40,287 nt of DNA. Origin: an uncultured Bacteroidota bacterium (lineage in GTDB: Bacteria; Bacteroidota; Bacteroidia; Chitinophagales; Chitinophagaceae). Both the position numbers and the translations under genes were made by a program. Each line of letters opens with the position of its first letter. The stretch's first letter is position 1. The notes under the pieces are model-generated. The model made no database searches, was not told the origin of the DNA, and saw only the letters and a list, made by a program, of their open reading frames with translations. Below are positions 16,518-24,341 of the stretch, in pieces. The stretch is from positions 25,232-65,518 of the forward strand of contig CADEDV010000009.1 in the NCBI GenBank assembly GCA_902826165.1, in the 5' to 3' direction.

Positions 16518-16540
16518 GCCTGCCTGTCCGGTAGGCAGGC
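16518..16540. repeat. Short inverted repeat GCCTGCCT-loop-AGGCAGGC
   Basis: A perfect 8-bp stem with a 7-base loop (GTCCGGT), GC-rich against its surroundings, 27 bp beyond the 3' end of murI. Small GCCTGCC..GGCAGGC palindromes of this kind recur between genes in many Bacteroidota genomes; it may be a dispersed repeat or a weak transcript end. It has no T-tract. Confidence 0.55.
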
Positions 16541-16567
16541 TCCATTCATATTCCTGTTCCCTGATCA

Positions 16568-17407
16568 TCAGTTGGTTGGAGTTTCCACCACGGCATGTTT
16601 CGACTCTACCTGTTCGCCAAAAAAGATAGCCGCATGGTTATCGAAATCTTCCGTGGAGTCCGTTGTAAAGAATTGCCGGGTTCCGCTTTTGCTGCATAAT
16701 ATTTCAAGTTCCGGGTGCCTTTGCTGGTAATCGGCCAGGCTTTCCGCAACGATCTCACCCTGTGAAAGCAGCTTAACACCTACCGGGAGATACTCCTCTA
16801 TTTTCTCTTTTAGCAAGGGATAATGGGTGCAGGCGAGTAAGAGAACATCGATCGTCTCTCCCTTTTCAAAAATGTTTTGCAGGTTTTTCTTTACAAAATA
16901 TTCTGCACCATTACTGAGGTGTTCATTGTTCTCTACCAACGGCACCCACATCGGGCAGGCTTCCTGGTACACGTTGATATCCGGGTAGAATTTTGCTATC
17001 TCGATAGGGTAAGAATCAGAAGCCACCGTTCCGTTCGTGGCCAGTATTCCCACATTTTTAGTTTCGGAGTAAGTGCCGATCACTTCTGCTGTAGGTCTTA
17101 TCACGCCTAATACTCGCTTACCTGGCGCTATCCGGGGAAGATCATTTTGCTGGATGGTCCGCAGTGCTTTTGCAGAAGCGGTATTACAGGCCAGGATCAC
17201 TAATGAACAACCCTGGTCGAAAAACCATTGCACGGATTGCAGGGTATAATGATAGACCGTATCAAAAGAGCGGTTGCCATACGGCGCACGGGCATTATCT
17301 CCAAGATAGAGATAATCGTATTGCGGCAATTTACTGATGATCTCTTTTAAGACCGTCAATCCGCCATACCCGGAATCAAACACAGCAATAGGACCTGCTT
17401 TTTGCAT
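16568..17407 (-). CDS. murI: Glutamate racemase
   Basis: A 279-residue cytosolic enzyme providing D-glutamate for peptidoglycan. The catalytic pair is Cys74 (LACNTASAKALR) and Cys193 (LLACTHYPLL), with Asp11-Ser12 (AVFDSGYGGLTV) and YLGDNARAPYG in the substrate site. It is the last gene of the envelope block but is separated from ompH by a strong terminator and has its own promoter element only 4 bp from its ATG. Confidence 0.96.
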   Translation of the reverse strand: MQKAGPIAVFDSGYGGLTVLKEIISKLPQYDYLYLGDNARAPYGNRSFDTVYHYTLQSVQWFFDQGCSLVILACNTASAKALRTIQQNDLPRIAPGKRVLGVIRPTAEVIGTYSETKNVGILATNGTVASDSYPIEIAKFYPDINVYQEACPMWVPLVENNEHLSNGAEYFVKKNLQNIFEKGETIDVLLLACTHYPLLKEKIEEYLPVGVKLLSQGEIVAESLADYQQRHPELEILCSKSGTRQFFTTDSTEDFDNHAAIFFGEQVESKHAVVETPTN

Positions 17408-17411
17408 AGAG

Positions 17412-17419
17412 CAAAATTA
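17412..17419 (-). promoter_or_regulatory. -7 promoter element of murI, probably leaderless
   Basis: Reads TAATTTTG on the minus strand, an exact TAnnTTTG match, with only CTCT between it and the murI ATG. Transcription would start at or next to the A of the start codon. Confidence 0.55.
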
Positions 17420-17430
17420 GGTACTACGGC

Positions 17431-17470
17431 CTATTAAAAAGCCCTGTTTCATCTTGTATGAAACAGGGCT
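17431..17470 (-). terminator. Strong terminator after the bamA-ompH genes
   Basis: A perfect 13-bp stem (AGCCCTGTTTCAT / ATGAAACAGGGCT) with a 5-base loop, followed on the minus strand by TTTTT. It lies 22 bp after the ompH stop and ends that transcript before murI. Confidence 0.9.
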
Positions 17471-17492
17471 CAACTATTTTGAAAGCGGCTGC

Positions 17493-18062
17493 TTAGTTAC
17501 CGGCGGGTTTTGTTCCCGCTGGTTTAGCACCACCCGCTGCTGGCTGATTAGGCAGTTTGATGCCCAGTTCTGCCAACACGGCTAATGACATATCATCTGT
17601 TTCAGGAGCTACGAGGAAAACTTCTGTAGAAACAACATGTGTGTATCCCTTTCTTTTTGCCACCGCATCAATTGCTTTTTTTGCTTTTGCGTAGTAGGGT
17701 TTCAGGTATTCCTGTTGTTTGTATTGTTGCACCTGCTGGATCAGACCTTCAGCAGCATCCAGTTCTTCTTTATAGGCCTGCAGATCTTTCAGAATTTCTT
17801 CTTTTACACCCTTTGGTTTGGTAGTATCTGCATATTCCTGCAATTTCCTTTGGTATTCGGATTGAACATAGTTCAAGCGGGGCAGGATAGAATCCTGAAC
17901 ATATTTCTGACCCACGGTATCCATATTCACTTTTGTCTGGGCCAATTCTGGCATCAGTCCGACTATATCATCAATACGGATATAACCGATCTTGGTTTGT
18001 GCAGACGCCGTTCCTGCTATCAACAGTACCATCGCCACCGCTACTAATTTCAATTTTTTCAT
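17493..18062 (-). CDS. OmpH/Skp-family periplasmic chaperone (second copy)
   Basis: A 189-residue protein with a signal peptide (1-21, ending TASAQ), then an OmpH domain starting TKIGYIRIDDIVGLMPE and a long Lys/Glu/Gln-rich helical region typical of the Skp tentacles. It ends in a low-complexity Ala/Gly/Pro/Lys tail (AAGGAKPAGTKPAGN) not present in the other copy. Skp-type chaperones hold unfolded outer-membrane proteins in the periplasm for BamA. It is the last gene before a strong terminator. The two copies differ clearly in sequence, so this is an old duplication. Confidence 0.88.
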   Translation of the reverse strand: MKKLKLVAVAMVLLIAGTASAQTKIGYIRIDDIVGLMPELAQTKVNMDTVGQKYVQDSILPRLNYVQSEYQRKLQEYADTTKPKGVKEEILKDLQAYKEELDAAEGLIQQVQQYKQQEYLKPYYAKAKKAIDAVAKRKGYTHVVSTEVFLVAPETDDMSLAVLAELGIKLPNQPAAGGAKPAGTKPAGN

Positions 18063-18089
18063 GAGTGTTTTTTTTGACTTTTCAATTAC

Positions 18090-18105
18090 TCACCACACCT
18101 GGTGA
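18090..18105. other. Inverted repeat TCACCA-CACC-TGGTGA in the ompH-ompH gap
   Basis: A perfect 6-bp inverted repeat with a 4-base spacer, about 28 bp before the start of the second ompH gene. It could be a hairpin in the leader or an operator; nothing else in the 117-bp gap resembles a promoter. Confidence 0.3.
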
Positions 18106-18179
18106 TTTTAATTTTTACTTATTAATGATTCAGTTCAAAAACGTTTGGTTGCCTTTTGTGATTTTTTAACAATTCGCCT

Positions 18180-18692
18180 TTACTTAACCCCCAGCTCTTT
18201 CAGCACATCTTCACTCTTGTCCAGTTTAGGGTCGGCAAATATAATGGTAATTCCCTCACTTTTATCCAGCACAAAATCATAGCCCCGCAGAGTGGCCATT
18301 TTCTGCACGGCGTTGTAAACCTTATCCTGTACGGGTTTGATCAGTTCCTGTCTTTTTTTGAAGAGATCCCCTTCAAAACCAAAGCGTTTACGCTGCAGGT
18401 CCCTGAGTTCTTTTTCCTTCATAAAAAGCTGGTCTTCTCTCTTTTTCTTGAGCTCATCACTCAGCATCACCTGCTCGGCCTCAAAGTCCTTATACATTTT
18501 GTCCAGCTCCGCTTGTTTCCCATCAATATCTTTCTGCCACTCAGCCGCCACATCATCCAGCTGTTTTTGTGCCTGTTTATAGTCGGGCATTTTATCCAGG
18601 ATATAGCGGGTATCAATGATGGCATATTTCTGTGCCATTGCTGTTCCTGCAAAAAGGACAAGACCGAGTGCAAGAGATAGGATCTTTTTCAT
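18180..18692 (-). CDS. OmpH/Skp-family periplasmic chaperone (first copy)
   Basis: A 170-residue protein with a signal peptide (1-20, ending GTAMAQ) and a mature OmpH domain: KYAIIDTRYILDKMPDYKQAQ, a long charged coiled coil (about 40-115), and a closing strand GYDFVLDKSEGITIIFADP. It starts 39 bp after bamA and is surely co-transcribed with it. It should carry nascent outer-membrane proteins across the periplasm to the BamA product next door. Confidence 0.93.
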   Translation of the reverse strand: MKKILSLALGLVLFAGTAMAQKYAIIDTRYILDKMPDYKQAQKQLDDVAAEWQKDIDGKQAELDKMYKDFEAEQVMLSDELKKKREDQLFMKEKELRDLQRKRFGFEGDLFKKRQELIKPVQDKVYNAVQKMATLRGYDFVLDKSEGITIIFADPKLDKSEDVLKELGVK

Positions 18693-18731
18693 ATTGCTAA
18701 ATTTTCAGGGATTGAAAATACTGTTTCCTTT

Positions 18732-21452
18732 TTATTCCGGCTCAAAGCCCAGCATGAAGGTGAAACGGGATGCTCCTTTCAGGCCACTCTGACCCGGTTG
18801 TATACGGTCAAGGCCCACCCCATAATCAAATCCAAGCAAACCAAACATCGGTAGGAAGAAACGCATACCTACCCCCACACTGCGGCGGAGACGGAATGGA
18901 TTATAGTCCTTGTAATTATACCATCCATTGGCTGCTTCAAAGAAGGTCAGCGCATAGATAGTACTGCTCGGGTTGGTCACCAGCGGAAAACGCATCTCCA
19001 GCTGGTATTTATTAAAAATGGTAAAGAAGTTCTGTGCACTTTGCTGATCAGGATTCACGGTAGGATCAGATGACTGGTAAACCGGATAACCGCGATGTGC
19101 AATGATATCATAACCTAATAAACCGAAATTATTGGTCAGACCGGCATCACCCACCTGGAAACGTTCAAAAGGCGAATACTCCAGATCGTTGCTGTAGCGG
19201 CCCATGAAACCATACTTGGCAGCCATCTTCAGCACAAACTGGCGGTTCTTTTCTGCACCCAGTGGCTTCCCGATCGGTACAAACCACTCTGCATTAAAAC
19301 GCCACTTATGATATTCCGGTGTTTTATAAGGGTTAGCTGATTTTGATAAATTCTTATTGAATAAAGAATAAGGCGGTGTGAACTGAACACTGGCCATCAG
19401 GTTGGATCCGCTGGTTGGGAAGATCGGGTTGAATACAGAAGAACGCTGCAAGGCAATCTTCATACTGATATTGTTCGAAGTGCCGTCACTCAGTCCCTGG
19501 AATACGGGATAGTTAGCCAGTTTATACTGGGTAAAATTCAGGGAGAATACAAGACTGAAAAAGTCATCCGGCCATTTCAGCTGCTTGCCTAATGAAAGGG
19601 TGAGCCCTGTTGTTTTTAAATAGTTGGTATCTGACCTGGCCCTGTCGATCTGGCCGGTAAAAGGATCAAAAGCGTTGGAAAACTTACTGCTGTTGATACC
19701 CACCGTCAATGAATTTCTTTTCTTCCCACCCAACCAGGGTTCGGTAAAGGAAAAACTGTAAGAACGATAAGCTCTTCCGTTTGATTGCACTCTCAAACTC
19801 AGCTTTTGTCCATCACCTGTTGGTAATGGATCCCAGGCTGATTTTTTCAAAATATTTTTAATGGAGAAGTTGTTGAACGTAACACCAAGCGTTCCGGTTA
19901 GCCCGACGCCACCACCCCATCCGGCAGATAGTTCCAACTGGTCGGAAGATTTTTCTTCGAGTTTCCAGTTGATATCAACAGTCCCATCATCTGCGTTCGG
20001 CACTACACCCGGGTTGATGGTTTCCTGGTTAAAGAAGTTCAGGTTAGCCAATTCCCGTTGCGAACGGATCAGGTCGGAACGGCTGAACAATTCACCCGGG
20101 ATTGTTCTTAGTTCCCGGCGGATAACATAGTCTTTTGTTTTTTCGTTACCGGCAATGGTCACATTCTTGATCCTGGCCTGCGGACCTTCTTTGATCCTGA
20201 TCTCATGATCGATCGTGTCATTATAAACTGCTGTTTCCACCGGTTCCACCTGGAAGAAGAGATAGCCGTCATCCATGTAAAGACCGCTGATATCTCCCCC
20301 ATCTTGTGTTAGTTGTTTACCCAGTCGTTTATTAAGAATGTCAATATTATAAATATCCCCTTTGTTGATACCCAACACCAGGTTCAAAATAGAATCGCTG
20401 TATTTGGAATTTCCTTTCCAGGTAATATTTCCGAAGTAGTATTGTCTTCCTTCCTCAATTTTGATATCAATATTCAGGTTGCCGCTTTTACCGGTGTAAA
20501 TAGCTGTATCGGCTATTTGTGCATCACGATATCCCTGGGAATTATAATAGTCCAGTAATTTCTCTCTGTCCTCTTCAAACTTTTTGGGGTCAAACTTGGC
20601 ACCGGTAAATAATTTGAACCGGAAATAAGGATCTACTAATTTTTTGGTCTTGCTGATGGAAAGAAAACCCCAGTCCCTGGTGTACTGGCTGAACTTGTAG
20701 CTTTCTTTTGTACCGAAGCGGCTGCTGTCTTTTGTAGAGTATAGTGTAAACCTGCTCTTTTCTTTGGTACCCTTCAGTTGCTTTTTCAACTTCAGTTCAT
20801 CAATATGACTATTGCCAAAGAAATTGATATTCTCTATCTTGATCTTATCTCCTTTATCAATATAGATGGTCAGTGCGTTAGAATTAACAAAAGCCGGATC
20901 ATTTTGCTCTTCAATTCGTACAGTAACGTTCTGGTATCCTTTCTCCCGGTAATACTTTGTAGCCACTTCGATGATGTTGCGGCGCATATTCTCCGTAATA
21001 ATAGTTTGCTTGGCGAGGCCCATTTTACCCTGCAATTCTTCCTGGGCAGATTTTGTGATCCCTACAAATTTGAAATTACCCAACTTGGGTCTTTCCTGTA
21101 CATTGATCTCAACGCTCACTTTATCATCGACGATCTTTGTGATAAATATCTGAACGTTGGAAAATAATTTTTGTCTCCAGAGGTTGGCAATCGCTTTTGC
21201 AAAAATGTCATTGCCCGGGTGCATGAATTTATCACCCACCTGCAGGCCGGATATAGAAGCTACAATAGCGGTATCCAGGTAATGAATACCAGTAATGCTG
21301 ATTTCAGCGATTGTATATTCTTTAGGTATTTTGGCGGTTTCCCATTCCAGCAGTTTGGGATCAACAGAGGTGGGTTCCTGTGCCTGAACAGAGTGAACGG
21401 AAACTAAAGCAGTTATCAAAAAAACAGTGATCCTGGATAAAAATCGTTGCAT
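18732..21452 (-). CDS. bamA: Outer membrane protein assembly factor BamA (Omp85)
   Basis: A 906-residue protein with a signal peptide (1-24), a run of POTRA domains (about 45-480; strand-like openings such as TIAEISITGIHYLDTAIV, IKIENINFFGNSHIDELKL, ARIKNVTIAGNEKTKDYVI), and a 16-strand barrel from about 510 to the end. The barrel includes GWGGGVGLTGTLG and the final RFTFMLGFEPE. It inserts barrel proteins into the outer membrane. Placement between uppS and two ompH genes is the standard Bacteroidota order. A 196-bp gap precedes it on its coding side; I could not find an exact TAnnTTTG element there. Confidence 0.96.
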   Translation of the reverse strand: MQRFLSRITVFLITALVSVHSVQAQEPTSVDPKLLEWETAKIPKEYTIAEISITGIHYLDTAIVASISGLQVGDKFMHPGNDIFAKAIANLWRQKLFSNVQIFITKIVDDKVSVEINVQERPKLGNFKFVGITKSAQEELQGKMGLAKQTIITENMRRNIIEVATKYYREKGYQNVTVRIEEQNDPAFVNSNALTIYIDKGDKIKIENINFFGNSHIDELKLKKQLKGTKEKSRFTLYSTKDSSRFGTKESYKFSQYTRDWGFLSISKTKKLVDPYFRFKLFTGAKFDPKKFEEDREKLLDYYNSQGYRDAQIADTAIYTGKSGNLNIDIKIEEGRQYYFGNITWKGNSKYSDSILNLVLGINKGDIYNIDILNKRLGKQLTQDGGDISGLYMDDGYLFFQVEPVETAVYNDTIDHEIRIKEGPQARIKNVTIAGNEKTKDYVIRRELRTIPGELFSRSDLIRSQRELANLNFFNQETINPGVVPNADDGTVDINWKLEEKSSDQLELSAGWGGGVGLTGTLGVTFNNFSIKNILKKSAWDPLPTGDGQKLSLRVQSNGRAYRSYSFSFTEPWLGGKKRNSLTVGINSSKFSNAFDPFTGQIDRARSDTNYLKTTGLTLSLGKQLKWPDDFFSLVFSLNFTQYKLANYPVFQGLSDGTSNNISMKIALQRSSVFNPIFPTSGSNLMASVQFTPPYSLFNKNLSKSANPYKTPEYHKWRFNAEWFVPIGKPLGAEKNRQFVLKMAAKYGFMGRYSNDLEYSPFERFQVGDAGLTNNFGLLGYDIIAHRGYPVYQSSDPTVNPDQQSAQNFFTIFNKYQLEMRFPLVTNPSSTIYALTFFEAANGWYNYKDYNPFRLRRSVGVGMRFFLPMFGLLGFDYGVGLDRIQPGQSGLKGASRFTFMLGFEPE

Positions 21453-21648
21453 GGTTGATTATTCAAAGTCAGTCAGAAAAATTTTCCCTGTGGGTATGGT
21501 ATATACGTAATTAACTTATTATCTGTTATTTAGAGCCTATCCGTCATTTCTTTTGCTGGCAAATTAACGGTAAATATCGAAAGTGTTTGTTAAAGAAGGG
21601 GGGAACCGGCTACCAGTTACAGAAAGTTTGGTCCGCTACCCTTTTCAA

Positions 21649-22398
21649 TTACCCACTAATTACTTGTTCACTCGTTTTGCCAAACCTTCGTTCCCGGTTC
21701 TGAAAATCCAAAATCGCTTCATACAAGTTTTCTTTCCGGAAATCGGGCCAGCGTACATTGGTAAAATATAATTCAGCATAAGCCAGTTGATACAACAGGA
21801 AATTACTGATCCGGTACTCACCACTTGTCCTGATCATCAGTTCCGGGTCCGGAAAACCGCTGGTACAGAGGTAGCGTTGCAGGATATCCTGGTCAATTTC
21901 CTCAACGGTCAGCTTGCCCTGTTTTACCTCGTGTGCAATATTTTTCACTGCATTCAACAGTTCCCAACGGCCGCTATAGCTCAATGCCATAATAAGATTC
22001 AACCCTGTATTCTCTTTGGTAAAATCCAATGCTTCATTCAGTTCCTGGCGGGCATATTCAGGCAGCATATTCATATCGCCGATCACATGGAGCCTGATAT
22101 TGTTCTTATGCAGGCTTTCCACTTCTTTGCGGATAGTGCTCACCAGCAATTCCATCAGGCCTATCACTTCGTATTCAGGGCGATCCCAGTTTTCCGTTGA
22201 AAAAGCATAGAGGGTCAGGTATTCGATCTTCAATTCTGCACATCCTTCCACGATGTTTCGTACACTCTCCACCCCATGAAAATGACCATACAGCCTGTCC
22301 TGTCCCTGCTCCTTTGCCCAACGGCCATTGCCATCCATAATGATGGCGATATGACGGGGTAAATGTTCTTTGTCTATTTTTTCCAGGAGCTGGGACAT
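21649..22398 (-). CDS. uppS: Isoprenyl transferase (undecaprenyl diphosphate synthase)
   Basis: A 249-residue cis-prenyltransferase producing the C55 lipid carrier for peptidoglycan and surface polysaccharide. Key motifs are IAIIMDGNGRWAKEQG (Asp22), the YLTLYAFSTENWDRP segment, and the C-terminal ELMIRTSGEYRISNFLLYQ, with AYAELYFTNVRWPDF after it. It lies between the PorG-like gene (125 bp, with a weak terminator-like hairpin) and bamA (196 bp). Confidence 0.96.
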   Translation of the reverse strand: MSQLLEKIDKEHLPRHIAIIMDGNGRWAKEQGQDRLYGHFHGVESVRNIVEGCAELKIEYLTLYAFSTENWDRPEYEVIGLMELLVSTIRKEVESLHKNNIRLHVIGDMNMLPEYARQELNEALDFTKENTGLNLIMALSYSGRWELLNAVKNIAHEVKQGKLTVEEIDQDILQRYLCTSGFPDPELMIRTSGEYRISNFLLYQLAYAELYFTNVRWPDFRKENLYEAILDFQNRERRFGKTSEQVISG

Positions 22399-22429
22399 AA
22401 ATACTTATTCCTTAAGGGGCACGAAGGTA

Positions 22430-22463
22430 CAAAAAACAAGGCCCGGTGCAATCCTGCGCCGGG
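22430..22463 (-). terminator. Weak terminator-like hairpin between porG-like gene and uppS
   Basis: CCCGGTGCA / TGCGCCGGG pairs over 9 positions with one mismatch on the minus strand (a wobble on the plus strand), followed on the minus strand by CTTGTTTTTTG. It may partly end the porG-like transcript. Confidence 0.45.
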
Positions 22464-22523
22464 TCTAAATTATCTTTAAATAAACGGCCTCTTTCAGGCT
22501 ATTTACCAGCTTACCCTCATTTT

Positions 22524-23390
22524 TTAATTAGAAGTGGGGCATTTATACGACTGCAGGTTGAATGTAACGAAGAACATAGCTGTCACAAACTGGTCTTTTT
22601 GCCGGCTGTTACCTCTTTGCCTGCCAGGGAGGCCAATGGGCTCTCCTAATTCATAAGACCTGTCATGCAACAAAGCTGCATTGGAAGGGCTGCCATCAGG
22701 ATTGGTCGGGAATATAGCCCCATCCACATAAGTGGTGCTGACATCATCCAGGTAATCGGTGTTGGTCAGGCGATGCAATATTTCAAACCCGATATTCATT
22801 CTTTCATTGAGTGAATATTTGATACCTACGCCAATGGGCAGGCTGATCCCCATAGAGCTATACTGCTTGCGTTCGGGATAGGCCGCATTGCCCTGGCCTT
22901 CGGTGCCCAAGGGTCTTAAAAAAACTTTTTCTCCCCTCAGGTAAGTGTACGGATCATAACTGAATATACCTGCCCCAAACGTTACATATGGAGTGAAATT
23001 AAAACCGGGTTCACCCGGCATAAAACGAAAGAAGTTAAAGTCCCCCTGCAAAGCCAGCTCCCATACATTGCTGTTGAAACTCAGGTTGCGGCGATACATG
23101 TATTCATTATGGGTATTATAAATATCTGAATAACCCAGCCTTGCATAGCTTACACCGATACGGGCTGCGATGTAATTACCAAAGTTTTTGCGGAAGAAAA
23201 CACTGGCAGCCATTTTTGACCTGTTTAACCAGGCTCTTGTATTAAGATCTCCAAAATAATGACCCGCTCCGAGGCCCACACCAAACTCACCTTCCTGCCT
23301 CACGGCATATTGTGATTGAGCATTCAGGTCAGCGGATATACCCCCGGTGAAAAGGGCAGCAAAAAACACAACGGCCAATAACTTTTTCAT
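22524..23390 (-). CDS. porG: DUF6089 outer-membrane barrel protein, probable T9SS component PorG
   Basis: From ATG 23390 (a TTG 9 bp upstream is less likely), 288 residues: signal peptide (about 1-25), then a small barrel-like protein starting EFGVGLGAGHYFGDLNTR and containing ELALQGDFNFFRF, FTPYVTFGAGIFSYDP and SLPIGVGIKYSLNERMNIG, ending TAMFFVTFNLQSYKCPTSN. In Porphyromonas gingivalis the T9SS protein PorG is encoded beside the same uppS-omp85-ompH-ompH set, and it is a small outer-membrane barrel associated with the PorK/PorN ring. The synteny and fold type support the same role. A T9SS cargo and gldC in this window show that the system should exist. The name rests on recalled synteny, not a search. 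Confidence 0.72.
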   Translation of the reverse strand: MKKLLAVVFFAALFTGGISADLNAQSQYAVRQEGEFGVGLGAGHYFGDLNTRAWLNRSKMAASVFFRKNFGNYIAARIGVSYARLGYSDIYNTHNEYMYRRNLSFNSNVWELALQGDFNFFRFMPGEPGFNFTPYVTFGAGIFSYDPYTYLRGEKVFLRPLGTEGQGNAAYPERKQYSSMGISLPIGVGIKYSLNERMNIGFEILHRLTNTDYLDDVSTTYVDGAIFPTNPDGSPSNAALLHDRSYELGEPIGLPGRQRGNSRQKDQFVTAMFFVTFNLQSYKCPTSN

Positions 23391-23460
23391 ATACCTCAAA
23401 ATATGGTTCGGGATAAAATAGAACGGAAAAATAGCTATTTTCTTTCATTCACCCTGCACT

Positions 23461-24339
23461 TTAATTCCGTTTATCAAGGCCCCAGGTGAGTTTATTGTGA
23501 AGGGTTTGTAAAAAATTATTCTCGCTTAGACGAAGCAGTTTAATGGGAAATTCCTCTTTGCGAACAGCCAGCTGTACATACTTACCTACGATTTCGCGTC
23601 GGGAATCCAGGGCACAGATAATATTCTCTGAACGGCTTTCCACTTCAAACGATATAACATTATCATCAGGAACAATCAATGGCCTTACGTTGAGGTTATG
23701 CGGCGCCACAGGTGTAATGACAAAACTGCCCGATTCAGGAAAAACGATAGGACCGCCACAACTTAATGAATAGCCGGTGGAGCCCGTAGGAGTTGCCACG
23801 ATCAGGCCATCTGCCCAGTACGTATTTAAAAATTCACCGTTCAGGTAGGTATGAATTTTTATCATCGAGGCGGTATCTCTTTTATGAATAGAAAATTCAT
23901 TCAATGCGTAGGGTACATTACCGAAGAGAGGAAGATCGGCATCCACATGGATCATGGTTCGTTTATCCACCACGTAGGTCCGGTTGGCAATCGCTTTTAC
24001 CGCTGTTGATACGGCCTCACGGCCAATACTGGCCAGGAAACCCAACCGGCCAAAATTGATACCCATGATAAAAACAGGTTTATCTCTTACCAGCGTTATC
24101 GTGTCGAGTAATGTGCCATCGCCGCCGAGGCTAATGATAAACTCAATGTCTTCCGTCAATTGTTCTGAGAGGGTGAAGGTCTGTGTATCTTCCCCGAGGT
24201 TGATCCTTCCTTTTACCTGTTCAAAATAAGAGTGAAAAACAACAGGAGTAATTTTTTGCCGCCGGAGTTCATCAAAAAACAACTGAACATCTTCCTGCTG
24301 ATCATCTTCCAGAATCCTGCTGTATATAGCTGCCTTCAT
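23461..24339 (-). CDS. nadK: NAD kinase
   Basis: A 292-residue cytosolic enzyme that phosphorylates NAD+ to NADP+. Motifs are the GGDGTLLDT loop (residues 72-80), ALNEFSIHKRD, and DGLIVATPTGSTGYSLSCGGP-like (ending SLSCGGP). Its ATG is 2 bp after the stop of the short Omp85 gene, so the two are translated from one mRNA. The DUF6089 gene follows after 70 bp. Confidence 0.96.
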   Translation of the reverse strand: MKAAIYSRILEDDQQEDVQLFFDELRRQKITPVVFHSYFEQVKGRINLGEDTQTFTLSEQLTEDIEFIISLGGDGTLLDTITLVRDKPVFIMGINFGRLGFLASIGREAVSTAVKAIANRTYVVDKRTMIHVDADLPLFGNVPYALNEFSIHKRDTASMIKIHTYLNGEFLNTYWADGLIVATPTGSTGYSLSCGGPIVFPESGSFVITPVAPHNLNVRPLIVPDDNVISFEVESRSENIICALDSRREIVGKYVQLAVRKEEFPIKLLRLSENNFLQTLHNKLTWGLDKRN

Positions 24340-24341
24340 TA

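Noticed and set aside
16304-16567. tRNA, tmRNA or other structured RNA upstream of rpmH
   Set aside because: No cloverleaf, TTCGA arm or conserved RNA core could be found; the one clear hairpin is a short palindrome.
16335-16730. Open plus-strand frames across the gap upstream of rpmH and the murI 3' end
   Set aside because: They are out of phase with any gene, have no recognisable motif, and run opposite to the real murI reading frame.
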